DNA of 64,000 nt from positions 1-64,000 of the forward strand of contig NZ_LROM01000085.1 of assembly GCF_001758785.1 (NCBI RefSeq). Reading direction: 5' to 3'. This stretch comes from Duganella phyllosphaerae (GTDB taxonomy: Bacteria > Pseudomonadota > Gammaproteobacteria > Burkholderiales > Burkholderiaceae_D). Position 1 is the stretch's first letter, and each line of letters begins with the position of its first letter. Both the position numbers and the translations under genes were made by a program. A model generated the notes under the pieces. It was not told the origin of the DNA. It did no database searches and saw only the letters and a list, made by a program, of their open reading frames with translations. Shown in pieces: positions 8,302 to 17,903 of this stretch.

Positions 8302-9183
8302 ATGAGTATCACCGCCACCACCTTGCTGGCCGCCGCCATCGTCACCGCGCCGATGTCGCTCGATCACTACCTGGCCTTGAGCGGCCCGGCCCCCACCGCG
8401 CACATCGCCTACGGCGCAGCGCCCTCCCAGTTCGCCGAGCTGTTCGCACCCGCCGGACCGGGACCGCACCCGGTGGCGGCCATCATCCACGGCGGCTGCT
8501 GGACCAAGCAGTTCGGCGGCATCGTCCAGATGCGCAACATGGCCGGCGCGCTGGCCGCGCAGGGCGTCGCCGTGTGGAATATCGAATACCGCCGCTACGA
8601 CGAGGACGGCGGCGGCTATCCCGGCATGTACCAGGACGTGGCCACCGCCATGGACCGCCTGCGCACGCTGGCGCCGCAGTACCAGCTGGACCTGGCGCGC
8701 GTGGTGCTGGTCGGGCATTCGGCCGGCGGCCACCTGGCGCAGTGGGCCGGATCGCGCGCGCGGTTGCCCACATCGAGCCCGTTGTACGTGGCCGATCCGC
8801 TGCCGGTACCGGTGGTGATCAGCCTGGGCGGCCTGGCCGATTTGCGCAACGAGGCAAAGCTGATCCAGACCAGCTGCGACCGCAGCACCGAACAACTGGC
8901 CGGCTTGCCGAGCGAGGCTCGCCCGGACGTGTACGCCGACACCTCGCCGGCCGAGCTGCTGCCGGCCGGCGTGCGCACGGTGCTGATCCACGGCGAACTC
9001 GATACCATCGCACCACCGCGCGCGGGCGAGGACTACGCCCGGCGCGCGCGTGCTGCCGGCGATGCGGCCGAGGTGGTGCTGCTGCCGGGGGGCAGCCATT
9101 ATGACGAAGTGTCGAGCACGTCGGCGGCGTGGCATATCGTGGGCGCCGAGATACGCAAGGCGCTGGGCATGCCGGCGAACTAA
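8302..9183 (+). CDS. Alpha/beta hydrolase (BD-FAE/kynurenine-formamidase-like esterase)
   Basis: 293 residues. The N-terminus (SITATTLLAAAIVTAP) may be a signal or anchor. The oxyanion motif HGGCWT (63-68) and nucleophile elbow GHSAGG (Ser140) are those of the hormone-sensitive-lipase / BD-FAE group. A late GELDTIAPP supplies the acid and GGSHYDE the catalytic His. Family members hydrolyse small esters or formamides; the substrate cannot be told. It stands alone after a terminator and is followed by the tandem repeat at 9208. Confidence 0.85.
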   Translation: MSITATTLLAAAIVTAPMSLDHYLALSGPAPTAHIAYGAAPSQFAELFAPAGPGPHPVAAIIHGGCWTKQFGGIVQMRNMAGALAAQGVAVWNIEYRRYDEDGGGYPGMYQDVATAMDRLRTLAPQYQLDLARVVLVGHSAGGHLAQWAGSRARLPTSSPLYVADPLPVPVVISLGGLADLRNEAKLIQTSCDRSTEQLAGLPSEARPDVYADTSPAELLPAGVRTVLIHGELDTIAPPRAGEDYARRARAAGDAAEVVLLPGGSHYDEVSSTSAAWHIVGAEIRKALGMPAN

Positions 9184-9207
9184 CCCGCAAGGCCGTCCGG
9201 GGGCGGA

Positions 9208-9295
9208 CCCCCGACGGGGTCCGACCCCACGGGTCTCAGGGGTAAACAGCGCCCCCGACGGGGTCCGACCCCACGGGTCTCAGGGGTAAACAGCG
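9208..9295. repeat. Two tandem copies of a 44-bp repeat
   Basis: The unit starts CCCCCGACGGGGTCCGACCC and runs through ACGGGTCTCAGGGGTAAACAGCG. Copies lie at 9208-9251 and 9252-9295, identical as read, with the first bases of a third unit following. Each copy contains GGGGTCCGACCCC, the core also seen in the terminator at 8208-8235. The second copy supplies the last codons and stop of the MazG-like gene on the other strand. Confidence 0.9.
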
Positions 9296-9630
9296 CCCGG
9301 GGGCGGCGGGTACTTCACCGCATTGAGCGCGATCTTTTCCAGCGCCGCCGCGTGCAGGTCCACGCCGGCCTGGTCGGCCAGTTGCACCAGGTAGAGCAGC
9401 ACGTCGGCCAGCTCGTGGCGGATGCCCAGGCGGGCGGCGTCATCGAGTTCGGCGTCCACGCCGGTGGGCAGCCACTGGAAATGTTCGATCAGCTCGGCCA
9501 CCTCGACCGACAGCGCCATGGCCAGGTTCTTCGGCGTGTGGAACGGCGCCCAGTCGCGGTCTTGGGCGAACTGGCGGGTGAGGGCGCGCAGGTGCGCCAG
9601 GCTGTCGGGAGGAGTGTTCATGTCCGCCAT
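9280..9630 (-). CDS. MazG-like nucleotide pyrophosphohydrolase
   Basis: 116 residues, start ATG 9630 (GGAG seven bases before it); a second ATG lies three codons in. NLAMALSVEVAELIEHFQW and HELADVLLYLVQLADQAGVDL give the paired E-x-x-E and E/D-x-x-D metal-binding helices of the MazG/iMazG (RS21-C6-like) all-alpha NTP pyrophosphatases, which remove non-canonical nucleoside triphosphates. Length is normal for the single-domain form. The tail (PPPPGAVYP) and stop codon are read from the second copy of a 44-bp tandem repeat, so the original C-terminus may have been replaced by repeat-derived sequence. Confidence 0.85.
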   Translation of the reverse strand: MADMNTPPDSLAHLRALTRQFAQDRDWAPFHTPKNLAMALSVEVAELIEHFQWLPTGVDAELDDAARLGIRHELADVLLYLVQLADQAGVDLHAAALEKIALNAVKYPPPPGAVYP

Positions 9631-9758
9631 GGTAGCACTCCGGGCAAGGCGGCAAAACGCGGTTCAGGCCACGAATTTTACCGTTCGTCGCATCGCCAGC
9701 ACCGTCGCCGGACATTCTGGCTACAGTGGCAACATCACCACTGACCAGGAACTCCGCC

Positions 9759-10631
9759 ATGCGCCGTCTCGCCTTTTCTTCTTCCGCCCTTGTCCTCGCC
9801 CTGATCGCCGGCTGCGCCGTGATCGTCGTGCCCGATGATGGCAATGCCCAGATCAAGTCCGCGTTCAGCAGCAATGCGGTGCAGGGCAATGGCCAGGTGC
9901 TGACCGAGCAGCGCGTCGTCAGCGCCAGTGTCGATGGCATCGACATCAGCGGTTCGATGGTCGTGACGGTGCGGGTGGGGCAGGCGCCGTCGTTGACGGT
10001 GGAGGGCGACAGCAACCTGCTGCCGCTGCTGATCACCGATGCCAGCGGCGGTACCCTGCGCTTGCGGACCGAGGGCAGCGTGCGCTCTTCCAACCCGCTG
10101 CGGGTCACGCTCACTTTGCCACGCTTGCGCCAGGCCGAGGCAAATGGCTCGGGGCGCCTGCAGGTGACCGGTCTGAATGGCGGCGACTTCCAGCTGCGTC
10201 TTAACGGCTCGCGCGACGTCGAGATCGCTGGCCGGGTCGACCGCTTCGATGTGCGCCTCAACGGGTCGGGCAGCATGAACGCCAATGCCCTCGACAGCGT
10301 CACCACCGACGCCACCCTGAACGGCTCCGGGCGGCTTCAACTGGGCCGCCTGCACGGGCAGTCGCTGGGACTCGAGTTGCGCGGTTCCGGCAGCGCCACC
10401 GCCAGCGGCAGCGTGGAACGGCTGCGGGTGCGCCTGAGCGGCTCGGGCAGCGCCGACCTGGCAGGCCTGTCCGCTCGCGATGCCGATATCTCCACCAACG
10501 GTTCGGGCAGCGCGACAGCCACCGCTAGCGGCTCGCTGGTGGCGGGCAGCAACGGCTCCGGCAGTATCACGGTCTATGGCAATCCGGCGCAGCGCAGCGT
10601 CAGCGGCAAGCGTATCACCGTGGTGCAGTAA
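9759..10631 (+). CDS. DUF2807 (GIN domain) lipoprotein
   Basis: 290 residues from ATG 9759, with AGGA upstream. A lipoprotein signal ends in LIAGC (Cys19), so it should be lipid-anchored. The rest is the beta-helical DUF2807/GIN head domain, with repeating NGSG/RGSG/SGSG turns (LNGSGSMNAN, LNGSGRLQ, LRGSGSAT, LSGSGSAD, STNGSGSAT), one per helical rung. Function of the family is unknown; adhesin-like or envelope roles have been proposed. A second, soluble DUF2807 protein is encoded at 12585-13211. The 3' end overlaps the convergent GGDEF-EAL gene by 17 bp. Confidence 0.85.
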   Translation: MRRLAFSSSALVLALIAGCAVIVVPDDGNAQIKSAFSSNAVQGNGQVLTEQRVVSASVDGIDISGSMVVTVRVGQAPSLTVEGDSNLLPLLITDASGGTLRLRTEGSVRSSNPLRVTLTLPRLRQAEANGSGRLQVTGLNGGDFQLRLNGSRDVEIAGRVDRFDVRLNGSGSMNANALDSVTTDATLNGSGRLQLGRLHGQSLGLELRGSGSATASGSVERLRVRLSGSGSADLAGLSARDADISTNGSGSATATASGSLVAGSNGSGSITVYGNPAQRSVSGKRITVVQ

Positions 10632-12528
10632 CGGATACCGTGGCGGGTGGCAGCAGTGCGATCAGCGCCGCCAGCGGCATCGGCCGCCCGAACAGGTAGC
10701 CCTGCATGCAGGCGCAATCGTGGCCGATCAAAAAGTCGGCCTGCTCACGCGTTTCCACGCCCTCGGCCACCACCTTCAGCCCGAGGTGGCCGGCCATGGC
10801 CAGGATGGCCTGCACCAGCGCCACGCTGCCGGCGTCGCCCGGCGTATCCATGATGAAGCTGCGGTCGATCTTGAGTTCATAGAGCGGCATCTGGCGCAGG
10901 TAGGCCAGGCTCGAATAGCCGGTGCCGAAATCGTCGATCGAAAAACGCAGGCCCAGTGCGGCCAGCTGCCGCATGCGCGCGATGGTGTCGGCCATGTGGT
11001 CGATCAGTACGCCCTCGGTCACTTCCAGCACCAGCATCGAGGCCGGGGCGCCGGTGTCGGCCAGCACGCCGCGCACCTGTTCCACAAAATCGGGCTGGCG
11101 AAACTGGCTGGGACTGACATTGACCGACAGCGGCAACGGCACGCCGGCGCGCGCCAGCAGCAGCACGCTTTCGCAGGCCTGGCGCATGGCCCACGCGCCC
11201 AGCGCCAGGATCAGGCCCGATTCCTCGGCCACCGGGATGAATACATTGGGCGGCACCATGCTGCCGTCGGGCTGCGGCCAGCGCATCAGCATCTCGGCGC
11301 CGACCACGCGACCCTGGCGGTCCACCTGCGGCTGCACCACCATGCGCAGCGCGCCGCCGGCCAGCGCCGCCGCCAGCTCGCGCTCCATCGACAGCCGCTG
11401 CTCCACTGCCGCCTGCATCGACGCCTCGAAAAAGGCGACGCCGTCGCGGCCCCCGGACTTGGCGCGGTACATCGCGGTATCGGCTTCGCGCAGCAGGTCG
11501 AGCGCGCTCTGGTCTGCGCGTGCACCTGTGCTGCCATCATTGCAGCGGCGGGGCAGCATGGTGACGCCGATGCTGGCCGTGCAGCGATATCGCTGGCCGT
11601 CGATCTCGACATCCTGGCCCAGGGCTGCGCGGATTTTTTCGGCCACCAGCCGCGCCGCCTGCGATGCGGTGATCAGGTCGTCCGCCAGGTGGCCGAGCAG
11701 CACCACGAATTCATCGCCGCCAATGCGCGCCACCGTGTCGGCCTTGCGCACCGTTTGTTCCAGCCGCGCGGCGGCCTGGCACAGCACGGCGTCGCCGACG
11801 GCGTGGCCGCGCGCGTCGTTGATGGTCTTGAAGCGGTCGAGATCGACGAACATCACGGCGCTGAAGGTGCCGCCCCGCTGCGAGCTGGCCAGCAACTGGT
11901 CGATGCGGTCCATCAGCAGGCGGCGGTTGGGCAGACCGGTGAGCACGTCGAAGAACGCCAGCCGGTGGTTGTCTTCCGAGTGCAGGCGCAATTCGTCGAA
12001 CGAACTGGCCAGCTGCTTCAACAGCACTGCGCAGCACAGCGTGAGGATGGACGTCATGAACATGAAGTTGAGCGCCAGGATGGCCGCCTTGAGCAGGCCG
12101 TAGTCTGGCATGCCGGCGATAACCATCGGTACCTCCGGCTCGATACTGAGCAGCAGCACCGTCAGGCCGGTCAGCAGCAGGATCCAGATCGCGGGCCACA
12201 TGCCGAGCAGCAGCGCCGCCAGCACCGGCACGGCCATCAGGTAGATCTGGCTGACCGCCCCCACCTTGAGCATCAGGCCCGCGCCGACCATGAACGCCAC
12301 GGTCAGGAAGTGGGCCACGCGGATGGTGTATGCCACGCGCCGCAGTACCAGGATGGCGCCGATCCATGCCACTGCAATGCAGTCCATGATGGCGACCGAC
12401 CACAAGCCGGCATTGGCGGCCAGCAGGGCGCTGGGCACTGCCGTCAACAGGCCGAGCACAAATACCACTTGCAGCAGCCGCGCAAAGATCCGCGCGCGCC
12501 AGTGGGCGATGTCGTTTGCTTCAGCCAC
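10615..12528 (-). CDS. Membrane GGDEF-EAL protein (c-di-GMP cyclase/phosphodiesterase)
   Basis: 637 residues. About five or six hydrophobic helices occupy residues 15-170 as a small membrane sensor. GGDEF at 270-274 is intact, with an RxxD inhibitory site (RKAD, 261-264), so cyclase activity with product inhibition is plausible. The EAL domain reads EML (412-414) in place of EAL but keeps the metal-binding Glu. It also keeps VNVSPSQF, LEVTE (E502), the DD pair (532-533, DDFGTGYSS), K553 and VAEGVET, so phosphodiesterase activity is likely possible. Input signal unknown. It is flanked by two DUF2807 genes: one convergent (17-bp overlap), one upstream on the same strand 56 bp away. Confidence 0.93.
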   Translation of the reverse strand: MAEANDIAHWRARIFARLLQVVFVLGLLTAVPSALLAANAGLWSVAIMDCIAVAWIGAILVLRRVAYTIRVAHFLTVAFMVGAGLMLKVGAVSQIYLMAVPVLAALLLGMWPAIWILLLTGLTVLLLSIEPEVPMVIAGMPDYGLLKAAILALNFMFMTSILTLCCAVLLKQLASSFDELRLHSEDNHRLAFFDVLTGLPNRRLLMDRIDQLLASSQRGGTFSAVMFVDLDRFKTINDARGHAVGDAVLCQAAARLEQTVRKADTVARIGGDEFVVLLGHLADDLITASQAARLVAEKIRAALGQDVEIDGQRYRCTASIGVTMLPRRCNDGSTGARADQSALDLLREADTAMYRAKSGGRDGVAFFEASMQAAVEQRLSMERELAAALAGGALRMVVQPQVDRQGRVVGAEMLMRWPQPDGSMVPPNVFIPVAEESGLILALGAWAMRQACESVLLLARAGVPLPLSVNVSPSQFRQPDFVEQVRGVLADTGAPASMLVLEVTEGVLIDHMADTIARMRQLAALGLRFSIDDFGTGYSSLAYLRQMPLYELKIDRSFIMDTPGDAGSVALVQAILAMAGHLGLKVVAEGVETREQADFLIGHDCACMQGYLFGRPMPLAALIALLPPATVSVTAPR

Positions 12529-12584
12529 GCTGCCCCCGGTATTGTTTATTGTTTTATCGCGTTACCGCTAGCACTACGGTCGGA

Positions 12585-13211
12585 TCAGTCGCCGGCGCTG
12601 ACGTTGCCGATGCCCGATACCGACTTGTTGATGGTCTTCGGCTTGCCGTAGTAGGTCAGCGAGCCCATGCCCTTGGCCACCGCGTTGACGGTGTCGCTGG
12701 CGTACACGCTGACATCGCCCACGCCGCTGAAATTGACATCCACGCGCTCGGCGTGCAAGGCCTTGGTATCGACTTCGCCCACGCCCTTGGCATTGAGGCG
12801 CAGGTATTTGACCTTGCCGCTGGCGCTGAGCCGGCCGGCGCCCAGGTAGCCCACGTCGAGGCGGTCGCTGGCCACGCCGGTAATGATGGTTTCGCCCGCG
12901 CCTTCCACCTTGACCCGGCTGAGCGACGGCAGGGTGATGGTCACGCGCGCATCGCCCTTGTTGTTCTTGGGCTGCTTGCCGTTGACGGTGATTTGCAGCT
13001 CGTTGTCCACCACGCGCGTCTCGAGCGCGGCCACGAACGCGTCTTCGCCGGAGATCCTGACCGACTGCGTCTTGCCCGCTTCGACCGTCATGGCGAACGC
13101 GCCTTTTGCGTTGACCGCGATGAACGGCGCCACCTGGCGGACGGATTCGGCGGCAGTTGCCGACCAGGGCAGGGCGGCGGCGAACAGGGTGGCGAACAGA
13201 AGGCGGCGCAT
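12585..13211 (-). CDS. Secreted DUF2807 (GIN domain) protein
   Basis: 208 residues from ATG 13211 (GAGGAACCC before it). A signal peptide ends at SATAAE (about 21). The body is a single DUF2807 domain: VNAKGAFAMTVEAGK, VRISGED, ARVTITLPSLSRVKVEGAGE, then rung-like repeats GAGRLSASG, AKGVGEVDT, SGVGDVSVY, GMGSLTYYG, GIGNVSAG. It is a shorter, non-lipidated relative of the protein at 9759. Being 56 bp upstream of the GGDEF-EAL gene on the same strand, it may be cotranscribed with it. Function not known. Confidence 0.85.
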   Translation of the reverse strand: MRRLLFATLFAAALPWSATAAESVRQVAPFIAVNAKGAFAMTVEAGKTQSVRISGEDAFVAALETRVVDNELQITVNGKQPKNNKGDARVTITLPSLSRVKVEGAGETIITGVASDRLDVGYLGAGRLSASGKVKYLRLNAKGVGEVDTKALHAERVDVNFSGVGDVSVYASDTVNAVAKGMGSLTYYGKPKTINKSVSGIGNVSAGD

Positions 13212-13361
13212 GGGTTCCTCGATCAGATTGCATTTTTAAACATGGTCGATTTTACTGGCGCACCGCGCCGGCGGCGACAAATCATTGTGAATCCCCCGAT
13301 GTGTTGCAGCATGGATACGGATTATGCAAGCCACCCGCGCCAAAGGCAGGGAAACTACCGA

Positions 13362-13389
13362 TTTACTTTACAAATGGAATATCTATAAT
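13362..13389 (+). promoter_or_regulatory. Predicted sigma70 promoter of the MFS gene
   Basis: TTTACT (13362-13367), 16-bp spacer, consensus TATAAT (13384-13389), in an AT-rich patch 45 bp before the MFS start codon. Confidence 0.6.
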
Positions 13390-13433
13390 GGGGTGATACA
13401 GTCCGCCACTCCATTTGCAAACCCGAGGTAGCC

Positions 13434-14750
13434 ATGTCAGCCATTCCTTCCAGTCTCCCGCACCAGCCAGCGCCCGTCGTGCAATCGCGCGCTGGCACCG
13501 TGTTCCGCGTTGTCAGCGGCAATTTCATGGAGATGTTCGATTTCTTCCTGTTCGGCTTCTACGCCAACGCCATCGCCGCCGCCTTCTTCCCGGCTGGCGA
13601 CGAGATGGCATCGCTGATGATGACCTTCATGACCTTCGGCGCCGGCTTCTTGATGCGGCCGCTGGGCGCCATCATCCTCGGCGCCTATGTCGACCGCGTG
13701 GGTCGCCGCAAGGGCCTGATCGTCACCCTGGCGCTGATGGCGGCCGGCACCCTGCTGATTGCCTGCGTTCCCGGCTACGCCACCATCGGTTACGCCGCGC
13801 CGCTGCTGGTGCTCACCGGCCGCCTGTTGCAGGGCTTTTCGGCCGGCGTGGAGCTGGGCGGCGTGTCGGTGTACCTGGCCGAAATGGCGCCGCCGGGACG
13901 CAAGGGTTTTTACGTGAGCTGGCAGTCTGCCAGCCAGCAGGTGGCGATCGTGGTTGCCGCCGCCCTGGGCTTCGGCCTGAACCAGTTGCTCGCGCCCACC
14001 CAGGTGGCCGAGTGGGGCTGGCGCCTGCCGTTCTTCGTGGGCTGCATGATCGTGCCGGTGCTGTTCATGATCCGCCGCTCGTTGCAGGAGACCGAGGAAT
14101 TCAAGAACCGCAAGCACCGCCCCGAGCTGCGCGAGATCTTTCGCTCGATGCTGGCCAACTGGGGTCTGATTATCGCCGGCATGATGCTGGTGTCGATGAC
14201 CACCGTGTCGTTCTACCTGATTACCGTGTACACGCCCACCTTCGGTAAAACCGTGCTGCACCTGACGACCAGCGCGGCGCTGCTGGTCACGCTGTGCGTG
14301 GGCGTGTCGAACTTCATCTGGCTGCCGGTGATGGGGGCGCTGTCCGACCGCGTGGGCCGCCGTCCGCTGCTGATCGGCTGCACCGTGCTGGCCATCCTCA
14401 CCGCCTGGCCGGCGCTGCACTGGCTGGTGCAGGCGCCGAGCTTTACCCGCATGCTGGAAGTGGAATTGTGGCTGTCGTTTCTGTACGCCAGCTACAACGG
14501 CGCCATGGTGGTGGCGCTCACCGAAGTGATGCCGGTGGAAGTACGTACCGTGGGCTTCTCGCTGGCCTATAGCCTGGCCACCGCGATCTTCGGCGGCTTT
14601 ACGCCGGCGGTGGCCACCGGCTTGATCGAGGCGACCGGCGACAAGAGCGCGCCGGGCTGGTGGCTCACTTTTGCCGCCGTGTGCGGGCTGCTGGCGACGC
14701 TGATGCTGTACCGCCGCAAGGGCAATCTACACGCGCAGCCGAACAGCTAG
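13434..14750 (+). CDS. MFS transporter, citrate/tricarballylate proton-symporter type
   Basis: 438 residues with about 12 membrane helices, start ATG 13434 behind GAGG. The N-terminal helix [20 protein letters not shown] and the loop motif [13 protein letters not shown] are characteristic of the metabolite:H+ symporter (MHS) family, and closest in pattern to CitA/TcuC citrate or tricarballylate carriers. [13 protein letters not shown] and a second DRVGRRPLL in the C-half support this. It probably imports a tricarboxylate by proton symport; the exact substrate cannot be fixed and no tcuAB-like genes are adjacent. Its 3' end overlaps the convergent gene by 24 bp. Confidence 0.82.
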   Translation: MSAIPSSLPHQPAPVVQSRAGTVFRVVSGNFMEMFDFFLFGFYANAIAAAFFPAGDEMASLMMTFMTFGAGFLMRPLGAIILGAYVDRVGRRKGLIVTLALMAAGTLLIACVPGYATIGYAAPLLVLTGRLLQGFSAGVELGGVSVYLAEMAPPGRKGFYVSWQSASQQVAIVVAAALGFGLNQLLAPTQVAEWGWRLPFFVGCMIVPVLFMIRRSLQETEEFKNRKHRPELREIFRSMLANWGLIIAGMMLVSMTTVSFYLITVYTPTFGKTVLHLTTSAALLVTLCVGVSNFIWLPVMGALSDRVGRRPLLIGCTVLAILTAWPALHWLVQAPSFTRMLEVELWLSFLYASYNGAMVVALTEVMPVEVRTVGFSLAYSLATAIFGGFTPAVATGLIEATGDKSAPGWWLTFAAVCGLLATLMLYRRKGNLHAQPNS

Positions 14751-17327
14751 CCGCTCCAGGTCGATTTCCTCGATCAGCAGGTTGCCGCCGTTGGCCTTGA
14801 TCAGGCGCGGCGCCAGCGCCTGGGCATCGGTGCCCATGGGCGAGGCGGTCAGCGCGTCGTCGGCAAACTGCTGCACCGAGTGCAGGTCGTCCACCAGCAG
14901 GCCGATGGTGCCGGCGCAGGTGCTGGTGCTGAGCCTGACCAGCATTACCTGGCTGTTGTCGGTGACGACGGCGGCGCGGCCGGTGGCCAGCAGCGCCAGG
15001 TCGAACACCCACACGAACTGCTTGCTGCCGCCGCCCGGCGCCACGTCGAGCATGCCCACCCGCGCCGGGTTGTTGCCCGCCGCGCGCTGCACGCGGGTGA
15101 ACGGCACCGCCTCCTGGATCGACCGCGCCGGCAGTGCCATCAGCGCACGGCCGGCGTGGAAGATGGCGTAGTCGGTTCCAGTCCCTGCTTCCTGCATGCC
15201 TTGCGCCGATTCCACCTGCATCGCCTGCGCGCCCAGCGCCGCCAGCTCGCGCCGATCGCGCACCGGCCCGAACGACTCCAGCAGCAGCGCCAGCACCGGC
15301 TGCTCCACGCCAGCATGGGCGCGAAACTCGCGGTAGCCGGCCGCGCGCGAGCAGGCCGCGATCACGTACTGGCCATCGTGCTCCATGATCACCGAGCCGC
15401 TGCCACGACCGTTGTGATCGGAAGCCGCCAGCAGCGCGGCCAGCTGCTCTGCCTTCAGCGCCAGCGTGGCGCCCGGGGGATGGACGGCGTCGGTGCTGGC
15501 CAGCACCTGCCGCTCGGGCGTGATGAAGTACGCCTGCATATTGCGCCGTCCCGCCACGCCGCTGTGCAGCATGTTGGCCAGCTCCGGTCCCGCATCGAAC
15601 ACCACGCCAATGCCGCCCACCACGCTGGCCTGCTCCGGGTGGCGGATGGCGGCGTGGTAGATGAAGGTGGGCGCGCCGTCGTACAGGGCCGATGGCGCGA
15701 ACAGTTCGACGTGGTGATCGAGTTCGCTGCGCAGCGCGCAGACGTGGCCCAGGGTGTCGGCATCGACGTGGGTGCGTGGCAGCGGCTGGGCACCGGTGGC
15801 GGCCAGGATGCGTCCCTGGCGGTCGTACACGAACAGCCGCGCGTACACGGTGTACAGGCGGTTGATCTGGGCCAGCACGGCGCCCATGGCGGCAGCGGCG
15901 GCGGCGTCGCCCTCGGCCAGGCCGCGCCGCAGCTGGGCGGTGAGCGCCCACCAGCGGCAATCGTTGGCACGCTCGTACAGGTTGCGGTCCAGCATATCGA
16001 CCAGCAGTTGCGAGGTCAGCTCGGCCTGGCCGACGCTGGCCGCCAGCACGGTCTGGTACAGGTCGCGGATCGAGCGCGAGAACAGCGCGTCGCTCCGCGC
16101 TCCGGTGCCGCTGATCTGGTCGAGGATGGTGTTGAGGCGGCTGCTGCCGGCACCAGCGGCGCCGCCTCGGTTGTCTTCAGCGTGACTGGTGACCTTGCCG
16201 TTCCAGACGATGCGGCCGATGGTGCGCGTCGTGCGCGTGACGGCGGTCATCAGCTCGTGCAGCGGCGGGCTGAAAGCCTGCGCATGCGACAGCAGTCCCT
16301 GCACCAGTTGCGCATCGACGCCCGCGATGGCATCAACGCCGCCGTTGCGGAAGGCCAGGTCCAGCGGCACCATCAATTGCGCTTTCCAGCCGGCGGGGCC
16401 GGGGTAGCCCTGGTAGACGTTGCAGCCGAAGGTTTGCACCAGGTATTCGCGGCCGCCGAACAGCAGCGGGCGCGCGCTGCCGTCCGGGTTGACCGGTACC
16501 GGCACGCCGGCCGGGATCCAGAGCGGATCGGCGCTGCTGACCACGCGGTTGTCGGCGTCGAGCAGCAGCATGTTGGCGCGGTGCGACGGATCGCGGTACG
16601 CGGCGAAGATGGCGTCCATCTCCTGCTCGAAATTGAAGCACAGGCACAGCACCCCGACCACCTCGCCGCTCTGCGGGTCGCGCATGCGGTGCGAGTACAC
16701 CAGCGCGCGCGGCTTGCCGGGCCGCAGGTCGGTGGTGCGGAAGGTCTCCACGTAGCCGTCGGTGGCCAGGGTGGCGGCCAGCAACGGATCGACGCTGCGC
16801 GCCACCGGTGTGGCCATGTCGGCCTGCACCAGGACCCGGCCGGCAGTATCGAGCAGCAGGATTTCGTCATACACGGTGTACTTGTCGCGGTAGGCCGCCA
16901 GGCGCCGGCGCACGGTGTCCAGGCTGGCGCCCGCGTGGTCGTCGCCGGCAACGAAGCTGCACAGGTCGGCGTCGGTGGCGAGAAAGCCCACGTCGGCGGT
17001 GCGCTCGAACAGGTTGCGCACCAGGATGTCGATGGCGTAACGGGCCTGGGTACCCAGGTTGGCCAGCACCTGGTTGACCTTCTCCTGCACCAGGTTGGCG
17101 ATCAATGCCTGTTCCAGGTGCGCGAAACCGGTGCGCGTGGCCACCATCGCAGGCAGCAGCAGGCGCGCCTCCGCCGGGCAGTTCATCTTGGCGGACGACT
17201 CGATCAGTTGCCACATCTGGTTGAGTTCTCGCAGCGACAGCTCGCAGCGGGCAACGTCCGGCATGTAGGGTAGAAACATGTCCGAACGCGTTAAAGTATT
17301 TGCGTTCATTACTTTTGGTTCGATCAC
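14727..17327 (-). CDS. Large soluble Cache-like sensor with C-terminal CheW-like domain
   Basis: 866 residues from GTG 17327; ATG 17309 is an equally good alternative start. No membrane helix is visible. Two repeated sensor units can be seen, each with a phrase like [21 protein letters not shown] or [21 protein letters not shown], followed by a second PAS-like part ([40 protein letters not shown]). This is the pattern of Cache-type domains, normally extracytoplasmic. The C-terminal ~150 residues ([47 protein letters not shown]) match a CheW fold. A cytoplasmic scaffold linking ligand sensing to a CheA array is plausible (inference). Downstream of psiF; convergent 24-bp overlap with the MFS gene. 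Confidence 0.65.
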   Translation of the reverse strand: MIEPKVMNANTLTRSDMFLPYMPDVARCELSLRELNQMWQLIESSAKMNCPAEARLLLPAMVATRTGFAHLEQALIANLVQEKVNQVLANLGTQARYAIDILVRNLFERTADVGFLATDADLCSFVAGDDHAGASLDTVRRRLAAYRDKYTVYDEILLLDTAGRVLVQADMATPVARSVDPLLAATLATDGYVETFRTTDLRPGKPRALVYSHRMRDPQSGEVVGVLCLCFNFEQEMDAIFAAYRDPSHRANMLLLDADNRVVSSADPLWIPAGVPVPVNPDGSARPLLFGGREYLVQTFGCNVYQGYPGPAGWKAQLMVPLDLAFRNGGVDAIAGVDAQLVQGLLSHAQAFSPPLHELMTAVTRTTRTIGRIVWNGKVTSHAEDNRGGAAGAGSSRLNTILDQISGTGARSDALFSRSIRDLYQTVLAASVGQAELTSQLLVDMLDRNLYERANDCRWWALTAQLRRGLAEGDAAAAAAMGAVLAQINRLYTVYARLFVYDRQGRILAATGAQPLPRTHVDADTLGHVCALRSELDHHVELFAPSALYDGAPTFIYHAAIRHPEQASVVGGIGVVFDAGPELANMLHSGVAGRRNMQAYFITPERQVLASTDAVHPPGATLALKAEQLAALLAASDHNGRGSGSVIMEHDGQYVIAACSRAAGYREFRAHAGVEQPVLALLLESFGPVRDRRELAALGAQAMQVESAQGMQEAGTGTDYAIFHAGRALMALPARSIQEAVPFTRVQRAAGNNPARVGMLDVAPGGGSKQFVWVFDLALLATGRAAVVTDNSQVMLVRLSTSTCAGTIGLLVDDLHSVQQFADDALTASPMGTDAQALAPRLIKANGGNLLIEEIDLERLAVRLRV

Positions 17328-17377
17328 AAAAAGTATATCTCAAGCAATTCTTATGCCAGCATGGTAATTTTTGGCAC

Positions 17378-17415
17378 AAAAAAAACGCCACCCGGCGCTG
17401 GTTGCGTGGGGTGGC
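17378..17415 (-). terminator. Terminator of psiF
   Basis: On the minus strand GCCACCC (17415-17409) pairs with GGGTGGC (17393-17387), followed by a run of eight T (17385-17378). It separates psiF from the Cache/CheW gene. Confidence 0.8.
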
Positions 17416-17447
17416 ACAGTTGGATGGTGTTGGTGGAAGATTATCGC

Positions 17448-17750
17448 TTACTTGGCGCTCAGGCAGGCCTTCATGAAGACTTTGCGTTCGTCGCCTTTTT
17501 TGCCGACGGCGTCGTTATTACATTTTTTCATCTTGTTTTGCTGGGTCAGCGGAATTTCCGGCTCGGCGGCAACCGCTGGCGCCGGCTTGGCACTCAGGCA
17601 CTGCTTCATGAAAGCCTTGCGCTCATCGCCTTTCTTGCCAGTGGCTTCGGCATTACAGGTTTTCATCTTGTTTTGCTGGGCGGTGGGCTCAGCAGCAAAC
17701 GCCGCACTGCCAAACGCCAGCAGCATGCCGGCAAAGAACAGCTTCTTCAT
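17448..17750 (-). CDS. psiF: PsiF-repeat protein
   Basis: 100 residues with a signal peptide ending in AAFAAE. Two PsiF repeats of about 35 residues follow, each of the form QQNKMKxCNxxAxGKKGDERKxFMKxCLSAK (23-54 and 70-100), separated by a Pro/Ala linker. The family is named for the phosphate-starvation-inducible PsiF of E. coli; its molecular role is unknown. The paired Cys in each repeat suggest disulfides in the periplasm. It has its own terminator. Confidence 0.92.
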   Translation of the reverse strand: MKKLFFAGMLLAFGSAAFAAEPTAQQNKMKTCNAEATGKKGDERKAFMKQCLSAKPAPAVAAEPEIPLTQQNKMKKCNNDAVGKKGDERKVFMKACLSAK

Positions 17751-17903
17751 GGGTGACCTCGCTTATAAAGGACGTGCAACAGGGATATGTCGCCAGAGCA
17801 CTATACCCCTGCTGGATTTACCTGGCAAAACATTGTTAGTTCCAGGCCGCGAGTAGCTGACTGTCAGTTTTGTGTATTGGTTTGGCGGTTGCCGGGCGAC
17901 CGG

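Noticed and set aside
9208..9295. CRISPR-like interpretation of the 44-bp repeats
   Set aside because: The units are directly adjacent with no spacers and only two copies; no cas genes.
10480..12651. 723-codon open frame antisense to the GGDEF-EAL gene
   Set aside because: Shadow frame; the opposite strand carries complete GGDEF and EAL-type motifs.
14880..17273. 797-codon open frame antisense to the Cache/CheW gene
   Set aside because: Low-complexity composition typical of complementary frames; no known motif.
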